Assembly: GCA_023701075.1 (NCBI GenBank)
Contig: JAMPXQ010000014.1
Coordinates: 1-17,321, forward strand
Reading direction: 5' to 3'
Origin: Candidatus Woesearchaeota archaeon
GTDB lineage: Archaea > Nanobdellota > Nanobdellia > Woesearchaeales > GW2011-AR15
DNA: 17,321 nt
Position 1 is the first letter of the stretch. Each line of letters starts with the position of its first letter. Below are positions 1-5,999 of this stretch, in pieces. Both the position numbers and the translations under genes were made by a program. The notes under the pieces are model-generated. The model was not told the origin of the DNA and did not search any database. It saw nothing but the letters and a program-made list of their open reading frames with translations.

Positions 1-546
1 GAATATTGATGCATTATAGATTATGACAAATATTGCTCCTACCCCATATAGCAATGATAGGAGAAATGAGACCAGCATCACATATAGATTATTCTTGAAT
101 ATCGATGTAACCTGATTCATGTTGATATATGCTGCAGGCTGTCCATCAGATTTGATATCCGGCCTTGGTATCTTTGGGAATCCTTCAAGCTCACTGCCCC
201 TCAGTATGGCTGTATTCTCCATGTTCCCTCCGAAAAGGAAATTAGGGTTGAATAATCCTATCACAAAGAAAGCGAAAAAAGACCCTATGAAGAAATAGAG
301 GAATATATCTATTATTTTCTCATGCCGCTCTATGAAGCTCTTGCCTCTGGACGCTTCTATATCCTCTTCTTTTATGAGCAGGGAACTGATGAAAGGTATT
401 GCAATCAGCGATGTGAAGAATATGCTTGCAACTCCAATCATCGACCTGAAGAAAATCAATGAGGTAAGAAAGCCAATAAAAACGGCAAAAATCCCAAGAA
501 ATAGGTATGGCCAGCATTTCTTCTTGAAATATGCAAATGATATCAT
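1..546 (-). CDS. SpoIIM-like (DUF95-type) multi-pass membrane protein, 3' part missing
   Basis: An open frame of 182 codons runs from the ATG at 546 off the left edge, so the C-terminus is missing. The N-terminus is MISFAYFKKKCW, followed by hydrophobic segments near residues 12-32, 35-56 and 78-99, a polar loop of about 50 residues, then another segment that includes LYGVGAIFVIIYNAS and reaches the edge. A loop followed by a YG(V/A)GAIF...NAS segment is what I know from archaeal proteins annotated as stage II sporulation protein M. Archaea do not sporulate, and the family's role there is unknown, perhaps membrane remodelling or transport. Its ATG overlaps the stop of the upstream gene as ATGA (543-546), so the two are translationally coupled and probably co-function. 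Family assignment is by eye and moderately sure. Confidence 0.6.
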   Translation of the reverse strand, partial: MISFAYFKKKCWPYLFLGIFAVFIGFLTSLIFFRSMIGVASIFFTSLIAIPFISSLLIKEEDIEASRGKSFIERHEKIIDIFLYFFIGSFFAFFVIGLFNPNFLFGGNMENTAILRGSELEGFPKIPRPDIKSDGQPAAYINMNQVTSIFKNNLYVMLVSFLLSLLYGVGAIFVIIYNASIF

Positions 547-1220
547 AGTCCCTTTATCGCATCAAGTATTATCTCTTTCTTGTATCCTTGCTTTTCCAGA
601 TAATCCACTAAGTATTCCCTGGTATATCCTTGCTTGATGTATGTATTGAAATACGTCTGTATATTAGATGTCTGCACGTTCACGCTATTGTCAGATTGTA
701 TATTGGATTGAGCATTAGCTTGTGCATTAGGTTGTATATTTGAATGTGCATTGGATGGCAAATCAGGCTGTGGTTTATGATGTGTCATACGTATCAGCAA
801 TATTGAGATGACTAGAATGAACAAGGCAATGATGCCGATAAGAGACATCTTCAAGAAACCATTCTGCTTCTGAAAACTTAGAATCTTTGCATCCGCCTCA
901 TTCTTTTCTGATTCAAGTTCATCAATCCTCTGGTTCAGGTCAGATATCTCATTCTCCAGTTCTTCATTACGGCCAGGCACAGCAGGCTCGATGATTTCAT
1001 CTGTCGGTTCATCAACCGGTTGCTCGATTGGCAAAGAGTCATTCATCTGAGGTTCTTCATTTGGCAAAGGTTCGATACTATTTGTAGTATTTTTTGCATT
1101 GCCTGTTTCACTGGCGGTCTCATTGCTCCCGCCAATAGATGGCGGCGGAGGTATGCTTGGAAAAGCTAGGGAAGAAATGATGATAAGTAGAAACATGCCG
1201 ATGAAAACAATTTGTTTCAT
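543..1220 (-). CDS. Single-pass membrane protein with coiled coil, N/Q-rich linker and C-terminal helical repeats
   Basis: 225 residues. I do not recognise a named family, but the architecture is clear. There is a signal peptide (1-19), a Pro/Glu/Asn linker (20-84), a coiled coil (about 85-120), a transmembrane helix (about 124-144), a low-complexity Asn/Gln/Ser stretch of SNAQ/SNIQ-type units (156-188), and a C-terminal helical module (189-225). The last module contains two tandem 14-residue units starting KQGY (196 and 210), each with a Glu three residues later and a shared LxD pattern. Such short units at the ends of archaeal membrane proteins look like UBA-like or peptidoglycan-binding-like helical hairpins. 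Predicted topology puts the coiled coil outside and the N/Q tail in the cytoplasm. It has its own TATA-like box inside the preceding gene's end and is coupled to the SpoIIM-like gene. A scaffold or sensor role is a guess. Confidence 0.75.
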   Translation of the reverse strand: MKQIVFIGMFLLIIISSLAFPSIPPPPSIGGSNETASETGNAKNTTNSIEPLPNEEPQMNDSLPIEQPVDEPTDEIIEPAVPGRNEELENEISDLNQRIDELESEKNEADAKILSFQKQNGFLKMSLIGIIALFILVISILLIRMTHHKPQPDLPSNAHSNIQPNAQANAQSNIQSDNSVNVQTSNIQTYFNTYIKQGYTREYLVDYLEKQGYKKEIILDAIKGL

Positions 1221-1242
1221 AAAACGATTCTAGCAGATTAGG

Positions 1243-1251
1243 TATTTAAAT
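1243..1251 (-). promoter_or_regulatory. TATA-like box for the coiled-coil membrane protein gene
   Basis: ATTTAAATA on the minus strand is centred 27 nt before the ATG at 1220. It overlaps the last codons of the exonuclease gene, and no Shine-Dalgarno lies between, which fits a leaderless transcript starting at the ATG. Confidence 0.55.
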
Positions 1252-2001
1252 CTTGCTTAAATCCTGCTTGAACCCAGCGGACTCTTTCATCTGTCCATAC
1301 GAGAATTCCATGAGGGTCTTTAGGTTCTTCACATCCTCTATATTGTATTTTATCAGCCTATCTAAAGCATCCTTATCATCATGTTTTTTGTATCTGTTCC
1401 AGAGCCTCACAGCCTCTCTTCCATCGACCCCTTCAAGGTCTCCTCTGTCAATTCCCATCTTTTTCTCGATGTTCTTGAGTCCGCCGCTGTATCCTAGCCT
1501 GCTTAGCACAAACCTCAGGTCAGCATGGAAATGGTTGAATCTTATGTTTGGCATCTTAGCCCTGATGAAAGGTATGTCAAAGAGCGCTCCATTGAAAGTC
1601 ACGATGAAAGAATATTTTTTTATCTCTTCAGGGAACTTGTCAAGCGTCTGTCCATTGATGAATACCTTTGATTCATTCCCATCATATAACCCTATAGTTG
1701 TTATCTCATCCCTCTCTTTGCTAAGTCCTGTTGTCTCGATATCAAGGAAGCAGCAGTTCCTACGGAATTCATCATACGCTCTCCAATGATATTTTGAGAG
1801 CAGCCTTCCAGAAAAGAACTCATGATCATTCTGTTTCAGCCTATCCTTTGAGAGATGCAGGTATTTTGTGATGAGCTCCTTGTTCTTGACATTCGGGCTC
1901 TTATCTAGGAAATTATCCCATGAAGTTATCCCGTTATGCCATATCTCTTTCTCAGTCGCTTCATTGACATAAGGGATATGCAGGAAAGTATTAGTTAACA
2001 T
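1246..2001 (-). CDS. YprB-type RNase H-like 3'-5' exonuclease (DEDDy)
   Basis: 251 residues. The C-terminal two thirds is an RNase H-fold exonuclease of the YprB/RNase_H_2 type. Exo I is FLDIETTG (D87, E89). Exo II lies in TFNGALFDIPF (N137, D142). HADLR supplies D161. GLKNIEKKMGI follows the usual pattern before Exo III, which is YNIEDV (Y219, D223), giving the DEDDy class that uses two metal ions to trim nucleic acid from the 3' end. Residues 1-80 are a helical N-terminal region without recognised motifs. Substrate (DNA or RNA) cannot be told. The ATG at 2001 is preceded by a TATA-like element centred 25 nt upstream, supporting this start. It is divergent from the GNAT gene, with a perfect palindrome between them. 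Confidence 0.85.
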   Translation of the reverse strand: MLTNTFLHIPYVNEATEKEIWHNGITSWDNFLDKSPNVKNKELITKYLHLSKDRLKQNDHEFFSGRLLSKYHWRAYDEFRRNCCFLDIETTGLSKERDEITTIGLYDGNESKVFINGQTLDKFPEEIKKYSFIVTFNGALFDIPFIRAKMPNIRFNHFHADLRFVLSRLGYSGGLKNIEKKMGIDRGDLEGVDGREAVRLWNRYKKHDDKDALDRLIKYNIEDVKNLKTLMEFSYGQMKESAGFKQDLSKI

Positions 2002-2021
2002 CTAGTTGAAAAAAAAGAAGT

Positions 2022-2031
2022 GCTTTAAGAA
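2022..2031 (-). promoter_or_regulatory. TATA-like box for the YprB-type exonuclease gene
   Basis: The minus strand reads TTCTTAAAGC, centred about 25 nt before the ATG at 2001. The spacing matches the other putative leaderless promoters in the window. Confidence 0.45.
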
Positions 2032-2052
2032 GTTAGTGTGACTTTGATATAG

Positions 2053-2067
2053 TGATGAATTTCATCA
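2053..2067. promoter_or_regulatory. 15-bp perfect palindrome in divergent promoter region (candidate operator)
   Basis: TGATGAATTTCATCA is a perfect inverted repeat: two 7-bp arms around one central T. It lies in the 139-nt gap between the divergent exonuclease (start 2001) and GNAT genes, upstream of both TATA-like boxes. A dimeric regulator could bind it to control both genes. It is a single copy, so the role is inferred. Confidence 0.4.
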
Positions 2068-2120
2068 ATGGTGCTTAGAAATTCTTTCTTCGTGAACCAA
2101 ATAAGAGCAATACAATCAAT

Positions 2121-2132
2121 AATTATTAATAC
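2121..2132 (+). promoter_or_regulatory. TATA-like box for the GNAT gene
   Basis: AATTATTAATAC, centred near 2127, would place the transcript start around 2150-2155. That is at or next to the ATGs at 2150 and 2156 and downstream of the first possible ATG at 2141. Confidence 0.45.
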
Positions 2133-2149
2133 AAAAACAGATGATACAC

Positions 2150-2641
2150 ATGTCTATGAAGATAAAACAGGCTAGCCTAAAAGATATTGAATCGATATTA
2201 GGATTATGGATAGAGTTTCATGAAGCGCATCATGAAGATATGATAAAAAAAGAAAAAAAGAACGCACCACACCTGAAGAAAAAGCCTGATGCTGCAGAAA
2301 GATTCAGGGAATTCATCCAAAAGAAACTATTGGAAGATGACGCTTACATCCAGATTGCGTATGAAAAAGAGATTGCAGGATATTCCATCTGTTTCATAGA
2401 GAACAACACGCCTATATATGAGATAGAGAAGATTGGCTATTTTTCAGACCTATATATAAAGGAAAGATTCAGAGGAGCCGGACTTGCATCCCGGTTCAAG
2501 GATAATGCAGAAAAGTGGATGAAGAAAAAAGGAGTGAGATATGCCTCGATAAAACTGTATCCGAAGAACAAGAAAGCTCATGAGATATACAAGCACTGGG
2601 GATTCTTTGATTTCCATCTTGAGATGAGAAAGGTCCTTTGA
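2150..2641 (+). CDS. GNAT-family N-acetyltransferase
   Basis: This protein transfers an acetyl group from acetyl-CoA to an amine; the substrate is unknown. The GNAT core is plain: an N-terminal strand MKIKQASLKDIE, a variable Lys-rich helix region, strand 4 ending in FSDLYI, the acetyl-CoA pyrophosphate loop FRGAGLASRF (motif A), then SIKLYPKNKKAHEIYKHWGF, the usual strand 5 and motif B with the conserved Tyr and Gly-Phe. Length is usual for a single-domain GNAT. Three in-frame ATGs exist (2141, 2150, 2156). The TATA-like box argues against 2141, and 2150 and 2156 are about equally good. It converges with the cysteine-rich protein gene, with 12 nt between stops. The product could modify a protein N-terminus, polyamine or drug. 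Confidence 0.88.
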   Translation: MSMKIKQASLKDIESILGLWIEFHEAHHEDMIKKEKKNAPHLKKKPDAAERFREFIQKKLLEDDAYIQIAYEKEIAGYSICFIENNTPIYEIEKIGYFSDLYIKERFRGAGLASRFKDNAEKWMKKKGVRYASIKLYPKNKKAHEIYKHWGFFDFHLEMRKVL

Positions 2642-2653
2642 GACAAGATGATT

Positions 2654-3382
2654 TCAGAAAATGTTGATCAGCCAAAGGATATCTCTTTTTATCTCATCCT
2701 TTATCCAGCATAATGCCTTGCTGTCGCAGATATCGAAAATGAAGATTGATTTTTTAGGGTAATCATCTGATATGTCTTTGTTTACCTTTTCTTTCTTTAT
2801 GTTCTCTCTTTCTAGCCTATCCTTTTCATCTATCAGAGGCTTATATAGGTCATCTTCATTCAGGCAAACGCCATCCTCGCAGATACAGTCATTCTTGCTG
2901 ATGAGGAGAGTGTCATCTATGCAATAATATTCAACAATAGTCTGCCCATCCTGTCCGCAGTAATCCTCATATTCTATCCTGTCGAAATAAGCCTTCCCTT
3001 TTGTATAATAATTGAAGCCGTCCTCATCTGAGCACCTGACATTGAGTGCCGGCATGCATTCAGTGATCTCTCCGGCTATATCAACAAAGACGCTCACCTT
3101 CTCATCCATCTCTAAGTCTGTGAGTGTAGCATAGTACTGGTTCACCTTGCCGTATGCATCAGGGATGAGATTTTTTATAGTATGTGTCTTGTCGCTTATG
3201 CAAAAGCTGTTCTCAAGGTCTATCTCTTCTTCGACATAGACATCGCAGCCGATATATCCTTTCCCTTTCTCATCCTCCATCATCTTTGTGCCTAGTGTCC
3301 TGCATGTTGTCCCTGTGACAGCAGATAATATAAGGACAAAAAACAGAATGCAAAAATAGATGATACCAGAAAATCGGCCCAT
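2654..3382 (-). CDS. Secreted cysteine-rich protein of unknown function
   Basis: 242 residues, not recognised as a named family. An N-terminal hydrophobic stretch (residues 6-24) followed by TGTTC looks like a signal peptide or signal anchor. The rest is acidic and holds about eleven further cysteines (46, 61, 109, 117, 142, 154, 166, 168, 173, 219, 225), implying disulfides or metal outside the cell. Residues 141-173 form a compact Cys-rich module: YCGQDG, then EYYC, then a CIC...GVC ending. I associate this pattern with repeated small modules in surface proteins of uncultured archaea. A charged helical region (180-205) precedes the C-terminus. The ATG at 3382 lies about 25 nt after a TATA-like box, so it is probably leaderless and monocistronic. 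Confidence 0.7.
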   Translation of the reverse strand: MGRFSGIIYFCILFFVLILSAVTGTTCRTLGTKMMEDEKGKGYIGCDVYVEEEIDLENSFCISDKTHTIKNLIPDAYGKVNQYYATLTDLEMDEKVSVFVDIAGEITECMPALNVRCSDEDGFNYYTKGKAYFDRIEYEDYCGQDGQTIVEYYCIDDTLLISKNDCICEDGVCLNEDDLYKPLIDEKDRLERENIKKEKVNKDISDDYPKKSIFIFDICDSKALCWIKDEIKRDILWLINIF

Positions 3383-3402
3383 GCATGATATATTGATGCA
3401 CT

Positions 3403-3412
3403 GATTAATAAA
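3403..3412 (-). promoter_or_regulatory. TATA-like box for the secreted cysteine-rich protein gene
   Basis: The minus strand reads TTTATTAATC, centred about 25 nt before the ATG at 3382. It falls just beyond the stop of the next minus-strand gene. Confidence 0.5.
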
Positions 3413-3547
3413 TCATACCTTTCCTGCAAGATCATTTAAGCCATATCTCAACACATTTATTATGCCAATTGCTGCAAGAAGGATTGCAACAGCGAGGATG
3501 ATTTTTATTAATGCTTCCATGCTTAATTCAAATGTACCTTTTTTCAT
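3413..3547 (-). CDS. Small pilin-like or single-pass membrane peptide (44 aa)
   Basis: The reading frame can be extended to an ATG at 3628 (71 residues), but I favour the ATG at 3547. GATATAAATTC is centred 25 nt upstream of it, matching the spacing of neighbouring leaderless promoters, and the extra 27 residues are polar and featureless. The 44-residue form begins MKKGTFELSMEALIKII, then has a hydrophobic helix to about residue 32 and a short polar tail. A basic KKG, a Glu about four residues later and an immediate hydrophobic helix resemble the class III signal (type IV pilin-like) N-terminus, though there is almost no domain after the helix. It may be a minor pilin-like or stand-alone membrane peptide. 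Function is unknown. Confidence 0.6.
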   Translation of the reverse strand: MKKGTFELSMEALIKIILAVAILLAAIGIINVLRYGLNDLAGKV

Positions 3548-3566
3548 ATGTGAGTTGTTAATTTTA

Positions 3567-3577
3567 GAATTTATATC
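3567..3577 (-). promoter_or_regulatory. TATA-like box that decides the start of the small membrane peptide
   Basis: GATATAAATTC on the minus strand is centred 25 nt before the ATG at 3547. The alternative ATG at 3628 would lie upstream of this box and so outside the predicted transcript. Confidence 0.55.
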
Positions 3578-3604
3578 TTTTTTCACTGGACATTCCCGCA
3601 TAAG

Positions 3605-3614
3605 CATTTTAAAC
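3605..3614 (+). promoter_or_regulatory. TATA-like box for the PD-(D/E)XK nuclease gene
   Basis: CATTTTAAAC begins 30 nt before the ATG at 3635. A near-identical CATTTTAAC begins exactly 30 nt before the ATG at 4394, which suggests equivalent leaderless promoters. Confidence 0.5.
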
Positions 3615-3634
3615 AATGAAAAATTCATGATTGT

Positions 3635-4306
3635 ATGAAATACAAGTTCTCGCCTTCAAAGATTGAGATGCTGGAAGATTGCAGGAAATGTTTCTGGCTT
3701 GAGCATAATAGAGGGATAAAGAGGCCTGATGGGATATTCCCTTCCCTCCCTTCCGGGATGGACCAGATATTCAAGGAGCATTTCGACAGCTACATGGAGA
3801 AAGGAGAGCTTCCGCCTGAACTGAAAGAGCTTAAGGATGTGAAGCTTTTTGATGATAAGGAGCTGCTGAAAAAATGGCGCCTCAATATGGTAGGGATGAA
3901 ATACGAGGCAGACCGTTTCATAATCAAGGGTGCGATAGATAATCTTCTTGTGAAAGGGAAGAAACTGATCCTGCTGGATTATAAGACCAGAGGATATGAG
4001 CTCAAGGAAGACACCCATCATCACTATATAAAACAGCAGGCGCTCTATAATTATATACTGCGCAAGAACGGGTATGAGACAGAAGATTATTCCTACCTTT
4101 TGTTCTATTATCCTGATAGGGTTATTGAGAACGTAATCTTGTTCCACAAGAGGCTGGTGAAGATAGAGACGGACATGGCTGTTGCAGAGGCTGCGATAGA
4201 TAAGGCGCTTGAGATACTGGACGGACCTGTGCCAAAAGCATCTGAGACATGCGCCTTCTGCAAGTATAGGGAAAGCGGTGCAGAGAAGACACTGGATGAG
4301 TTCTGA
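3635..4306 (+). CDS. Cas4/RecB-like PD-(D/E)XK nuclease with four conserved-type cysteines
   Basis: 223 residues. The N-terminus YKFSPSKIEMLEDCRKCFWLEH is the SxSK...C motif that starts RecB/AddB/Cas4-type nucleases (PDDEXK_1). The active site is visible: GAIDNLL (D102), LLDYKT (D115, K117), then QQALYNY (Q134/Q135, Y138) as motif IV. Two cysteine pairs, C16/C19 and C206/C209 (ETCAFCKYRE), could bind an Fe-S cluster, as in Cas4 and AddB, though those families usually place one Cys at the N-side and three at the C-side. It is a stand-alone nuclease with no helicase domain. Expected activity is metal-dependent cleavage or trimming of DNA ends. No cas1, cas2 or CRISPR array is nearby, so a repair or defence role is open. 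It sits just upstream of a winged-helix regulator gene. Confidence 0.82.
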   Translation: MKYKFSPSKIEMLEDCRKCFWLEHNRGIKRPDGIFPSLPSGMDQIFKEHFDSYMEKGELPPELKELKDVKLFDDKELLKKWRLNMVGMKYEADRFIIKGAIDNLLVKGKKLILLDYKTRGYELKEDTHHHYIKQQALYNYILRKNGYETEDYSYLLFYYPDRVIENVILFHKRLVKIETDMAVAEAAIDKALEILDGPVPKASETCAFCKYRESGAEKTLDEF

Positions 4307-4363
4307 TGTGTTCAATTTAAGCCAAACAAATCTTCCAAGCTGAAAATTAGGATTATAGAAAAA

Positions 4364-4373
4364 CATTTTAACT
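4364..4373 (+). promoter_or_regulatory. TATA-like box for the winged-helix regulator gene
   Basis: CATTTTAACT begins exactly 30 nt before the ATG at 4394, the same offset as CATTTTAAAC before the nuclease gene. It favours the ATG at 4394 over the one at 4379, which would be only about 10 nt from the box. A second AT-rich element at 4352-4361 is less convincing. Confidence 0.45.
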
Positions 4374-4393
4374 CATGCATGATTAATAGCCCT

Positions 4394-4738
4394 ATGATAA
4401 CATTTGCATGCCAAGACATTGAGTTCTCAGACCTGCTGAGATGCAGCTTCAATCTCAATAAGACACAGTATAATGTGATGATGTTCCTCCTTAGGACAGA
4501 TAAGCCGTGCACTGCAACTGTGCTGGGAGAGAAGATGAAGCTTGATAGGACGACTGTACAGAAAGCCGTGAAATTATTGGCAGAGAAAGAATTGATCCTT
4601 AGGTATCAGGATAATCTTGATAGCGGCGGATATACATTTTACTATAAGATCAAGGATAAGGATATGATAAAGCAGCGGATGCTAAATATCGTTGATAAAT
4701 GGCACGAAGAAGTTAGAAAAGAGATAGATAAATGGTGA
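4394..4738 (+). CDS. Winged-helix transcriptional regulator (TrmB/MarR-like)
   Basis: A small archaeal DNA-binding regulator of about 114 residues. Numbering from the ATG at 4394, it begins MITFACQDIEFSDLLRC. A helix LNKTQYNVMMFLL follows, then the helix-turn-helix proper: ATVLGEKMKLDRTTVQKAVKLLAEKELILR. A wing NLDSGGYTFYYKI and an amphipathic dimerisation helix (MIKQRMLNIVDKWHEEV) complete it. The Cys-x2-IE start, DRTTVQ recognition helix and GGYxFxYK wing match an archaeal TrmB/MarR-like group. The effector is unknown. An ATG at 4379 would add five residues, but the TATA-like element fits 4394. Its stop overlaps the Shine-Dalgarno of the next gene, so the two form an operon; it may autoregulate this unit or the upstream nuclease. 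Confidence 0.82.
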   Translation: MITFACQDIEFSDLLRCSFNLNKTQYNVMMFLLRTDKPCTATVLGEKMKLDRTTVQKAVKLLAEKELILRYQDNLDSGGYTFYYKIKDKDMIKQRMLNIVDKWHEEVRKEIDKW

Positions 4739-4739
4739 T
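4734..4739 (+). promoter_or_regulatory. Shine-Dalgarno GGTGAT for the next gene
   Basis: GGTGAT is complementary to the archaeal 16S 3' end. It overlaps the regulator's TGA stop and lies 9 nt before the ATG at 4749, marking the downstream frame as a real, operon-internal gene. Confidence 0.6.
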
Positions 4740-4748
4740 GGTTGCAAG

Positions 4749-5297
4749 ATGAAACGAATTAGGGAACAATATGAACATATGCTGAGATTAACAGGGGAAT
4801 TGAAATGGCCTAAGCATCCTGAAGATATAAAAAACTATCTTGCAGTTTATGAATTCAACAGACAGCATATAGCAAAAATAGTCCAAGAAGAGAAAAAAAT
4901 ATTCAGAAAACTATTGATGCTTTATAATAATGTGATAAATTTTTCAGAATACAAAAAATTAGGTCTAAATGAGCATCTAGTAGAGCTTTTTGTGGAATTG
5001 AATTCACACAATGGTGCCTGTATGGATTATCATAGGCGTCTGGCAGTATTATCCCTTATCCTAAATCTTGTAAATGGAACTGAATATGATACAGATATAA
5101 AGACCTTTGCGGATAAGAGAAGATACTGCCCTTGGCTGCTCCAGTATGTGAATGACGGAACCGGCTCATTACCTTGGGTAAACTTCTATGAATTCAAAAG
5201 CTATAGCGCAAATCAGCTAGGCGTTATAATACCTGCATTCGAAAAGCTAAATGGCCTAAAACATGACTATATAACTAAAATAATTGAAAATGACTGA
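4749..5297 (+). CDS. Unrecognised soluble, mostly helical protein
   Basis: 182 residues with no family I can name. It has no signal peptide or membrane segment. The first two thirds look helical and charged (residues 1-60 rich in Lys, Glu and Tyr). The last third is aromatic-rich, with KRRYCPWLLQYV, SLPWVNFYEFKSY and a final amphipathic helix. Tryptophans and prolines there suggest a folded domain, not spurious coding. A GGTGAT Shine-Dalgarno at proper distance and the short gap to the regulator gene (10 nt) support it as a coupled gene. Codons use TTA, ATA and AAA more than the housekeeping genes do, hinting at recent acquisition or low expression. It converges with the CARF-like gene, with only 7 nt between stops. 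An antitoxin, effector or ligand partner of the regulator would all fit; none is supported directly. Confidence 0.72.
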   Translation: MKRIREQYEHMLRLTGELKWPKHPEDIKNYLAVYEFNRQHIAKIVQEEKKIFRKLLMLYNNVINFSEYKKLGLNEHLVELFVELNSHNGACMDYHRRLAVLSLILNLVNGTEYDTDIKTFADKRRYCPWLLQYVNDGTGSLPWVNFYEFKSYSANQLGVIIPAFEKLNGLKHDYITKIIEND

Positions 5298-5304
5298 GAA
5301 GGAT

Positions 5305-5961
5305 TCATTCCTCTGGATTCTTCACGTATCCCCTGACGATAAGCCTTCCAAGCGTGCTGAGTTTTATTATGACCCTGCCTTTCTCTTCAGTGGTATCGAT
5401 GAGACCCATGTCCTTGAGCCCTTCTGATTTCATGTTTCCATTGATGTGATAAGACACTAACGGAAGGCTCATCTTTATCTTCTTTCCAAGATCATCCATA
5501 TGCATGCTGAGACCGGATTCATTCAGTATCTTCAATATCTCCATCTTCTTGTCAGTTATGACTTTATAATAATTGAACCTCATGACAGGGAGCATCATTG
5601 CGAGTTCTCCGCTTGTTGCAAAGGCCTTCACGCCATTGACGAAAGCGGCGCTTGTCGCAGCGCATCTGGTCACCCTATCTCCTGTAGAGACATTGACAAG
5701 TATCTCTCTATCTTTCTCAGAATTCCTCACCTGCGCAACCGCCATGAAGACGCCTTCCCAAATCTCGATCTCGGTCTCTCCCTTCACATTGATGACGTGG
5801 CACTCGATCTTGAACTTCTCTAGGTCTTTCTTCACAGCCTCGACTTCTTTCTTATAATTTTGAGGGCATAGCAAGACGACTTTTTCAGTAGGAAACTCTT
5901 TTAGCCCGACATACAATGAATCCATATGATCTCCCATGGGAGCAATGACAATGTTTTTCAT
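5305..5961 (-). CDS. CARF-like sensor fused to winged helix (Csa3/HFX_2341-like regulator)
   Basis: 218 residues. Residues 1-130 look like a Rossmann-type CARF domain: strand MKNIVIAPMGDH followed by a helix, strand KVVLLCP, strand CHVINV, then ILVNVSTGDR (about 87-96), which sits where CARF proteins carry their N-[LIV]-[ST]-x-G ligand loop. Residues 135-215 form a winged helix: a helix KKMEILKILNESG, then DLGKKIKMSLPLVSYHI as the likely recognition unit, then VIIKLSTLGR. This layout is that of Csa3 and HFX_2341-type archaeal regulators, which respond to cyclic oligoadenylate or related nucleotides. No CRISPR locus is visible here, so the ligand is uncertain. The ATG has a strong GGTGATC Shine-Dalgarno and a short leader, unlike its leaderless neighbours. 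It diverges from top6B. Confidence 0.75.
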   Translation of the reverse strand: MKNIVIAPMGDHMDSLYVGLKEFPTEKVVLLCPQNYKKEVEAVKKDLEKFKIECHVINVKGETEIEIWEGVFMAVAQVRNSEKDREILVNVSTGDRVTRCAATSAAFVNGVKAFATSGELAMMLPVMRFNYYKVITDKKMEILKILNESGLSMHMDDLGKKIKMSLPLVSYHINGNMKSEGLKDMGLIDTTEEKGRVIIKLSTLGRLIVRGYVKNPEE

Positions 5962-5963
5962 GT

Positions 5964-5970
5964 GATCACC
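5964..5970 (-). promoter_or_regulatory. Shine-Dalgarno GGTGATC of the CARF-like gene
   Basis: The minus strand reads GGTGATCACATG. GGTGATC is fully complementary to the expected 16S 3' end and is close to the ATG at 5961. This is one of the few first genes here with a leader and ribosome binding site. Confidence 0.6.
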
Positions 5971-5999
5971 TAAATTATATGCTTGAGTGATAAAGAATG

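Noticed and set aside
332-637. Plus-strand open frame of about 100 codons near the left edge
   Set aside because: It lies opposite a continuous minus-strand membrane-protein frame with sensible hydrophobic segments and an ATGA junction; the plus-strand product has no domain features.
690-770. Repeated DNA that might be a CRISPR or tandem repeat
   Set aside because: It encodes the Asn/Gln/Ser low-complexity stretch; units are short, imperfect and in frame, with no spacers.
1246-2001. RNase H-like exonuclease as part of a defence system
   Set aside because: YprB-type proteins occur widely as single genes and nothing adjacent supports an immune role.
3301-3330. Possible lipobox in the secreted cysteine-rich protein
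   Set aside because: TGTTC lacks the usual small-residue pattern directly before the cysteine, so a lipoprotein call is not supported.
3548-3628. N-terminal extension of the small membrane peptide to the ATG at 3628
   Set aside because: The TATA-like box at 3567-3577 lies inside it, and the extra residues are polar and featureless, so the ATG at 3547 is preferred.
3656-4366. Long minus-strand open frame (236 codons)
   Set aside because: It is antisense to the PD-(D/E)XK nuclease, whose motifs are all intact; the antisense product has no recognisable pattern.
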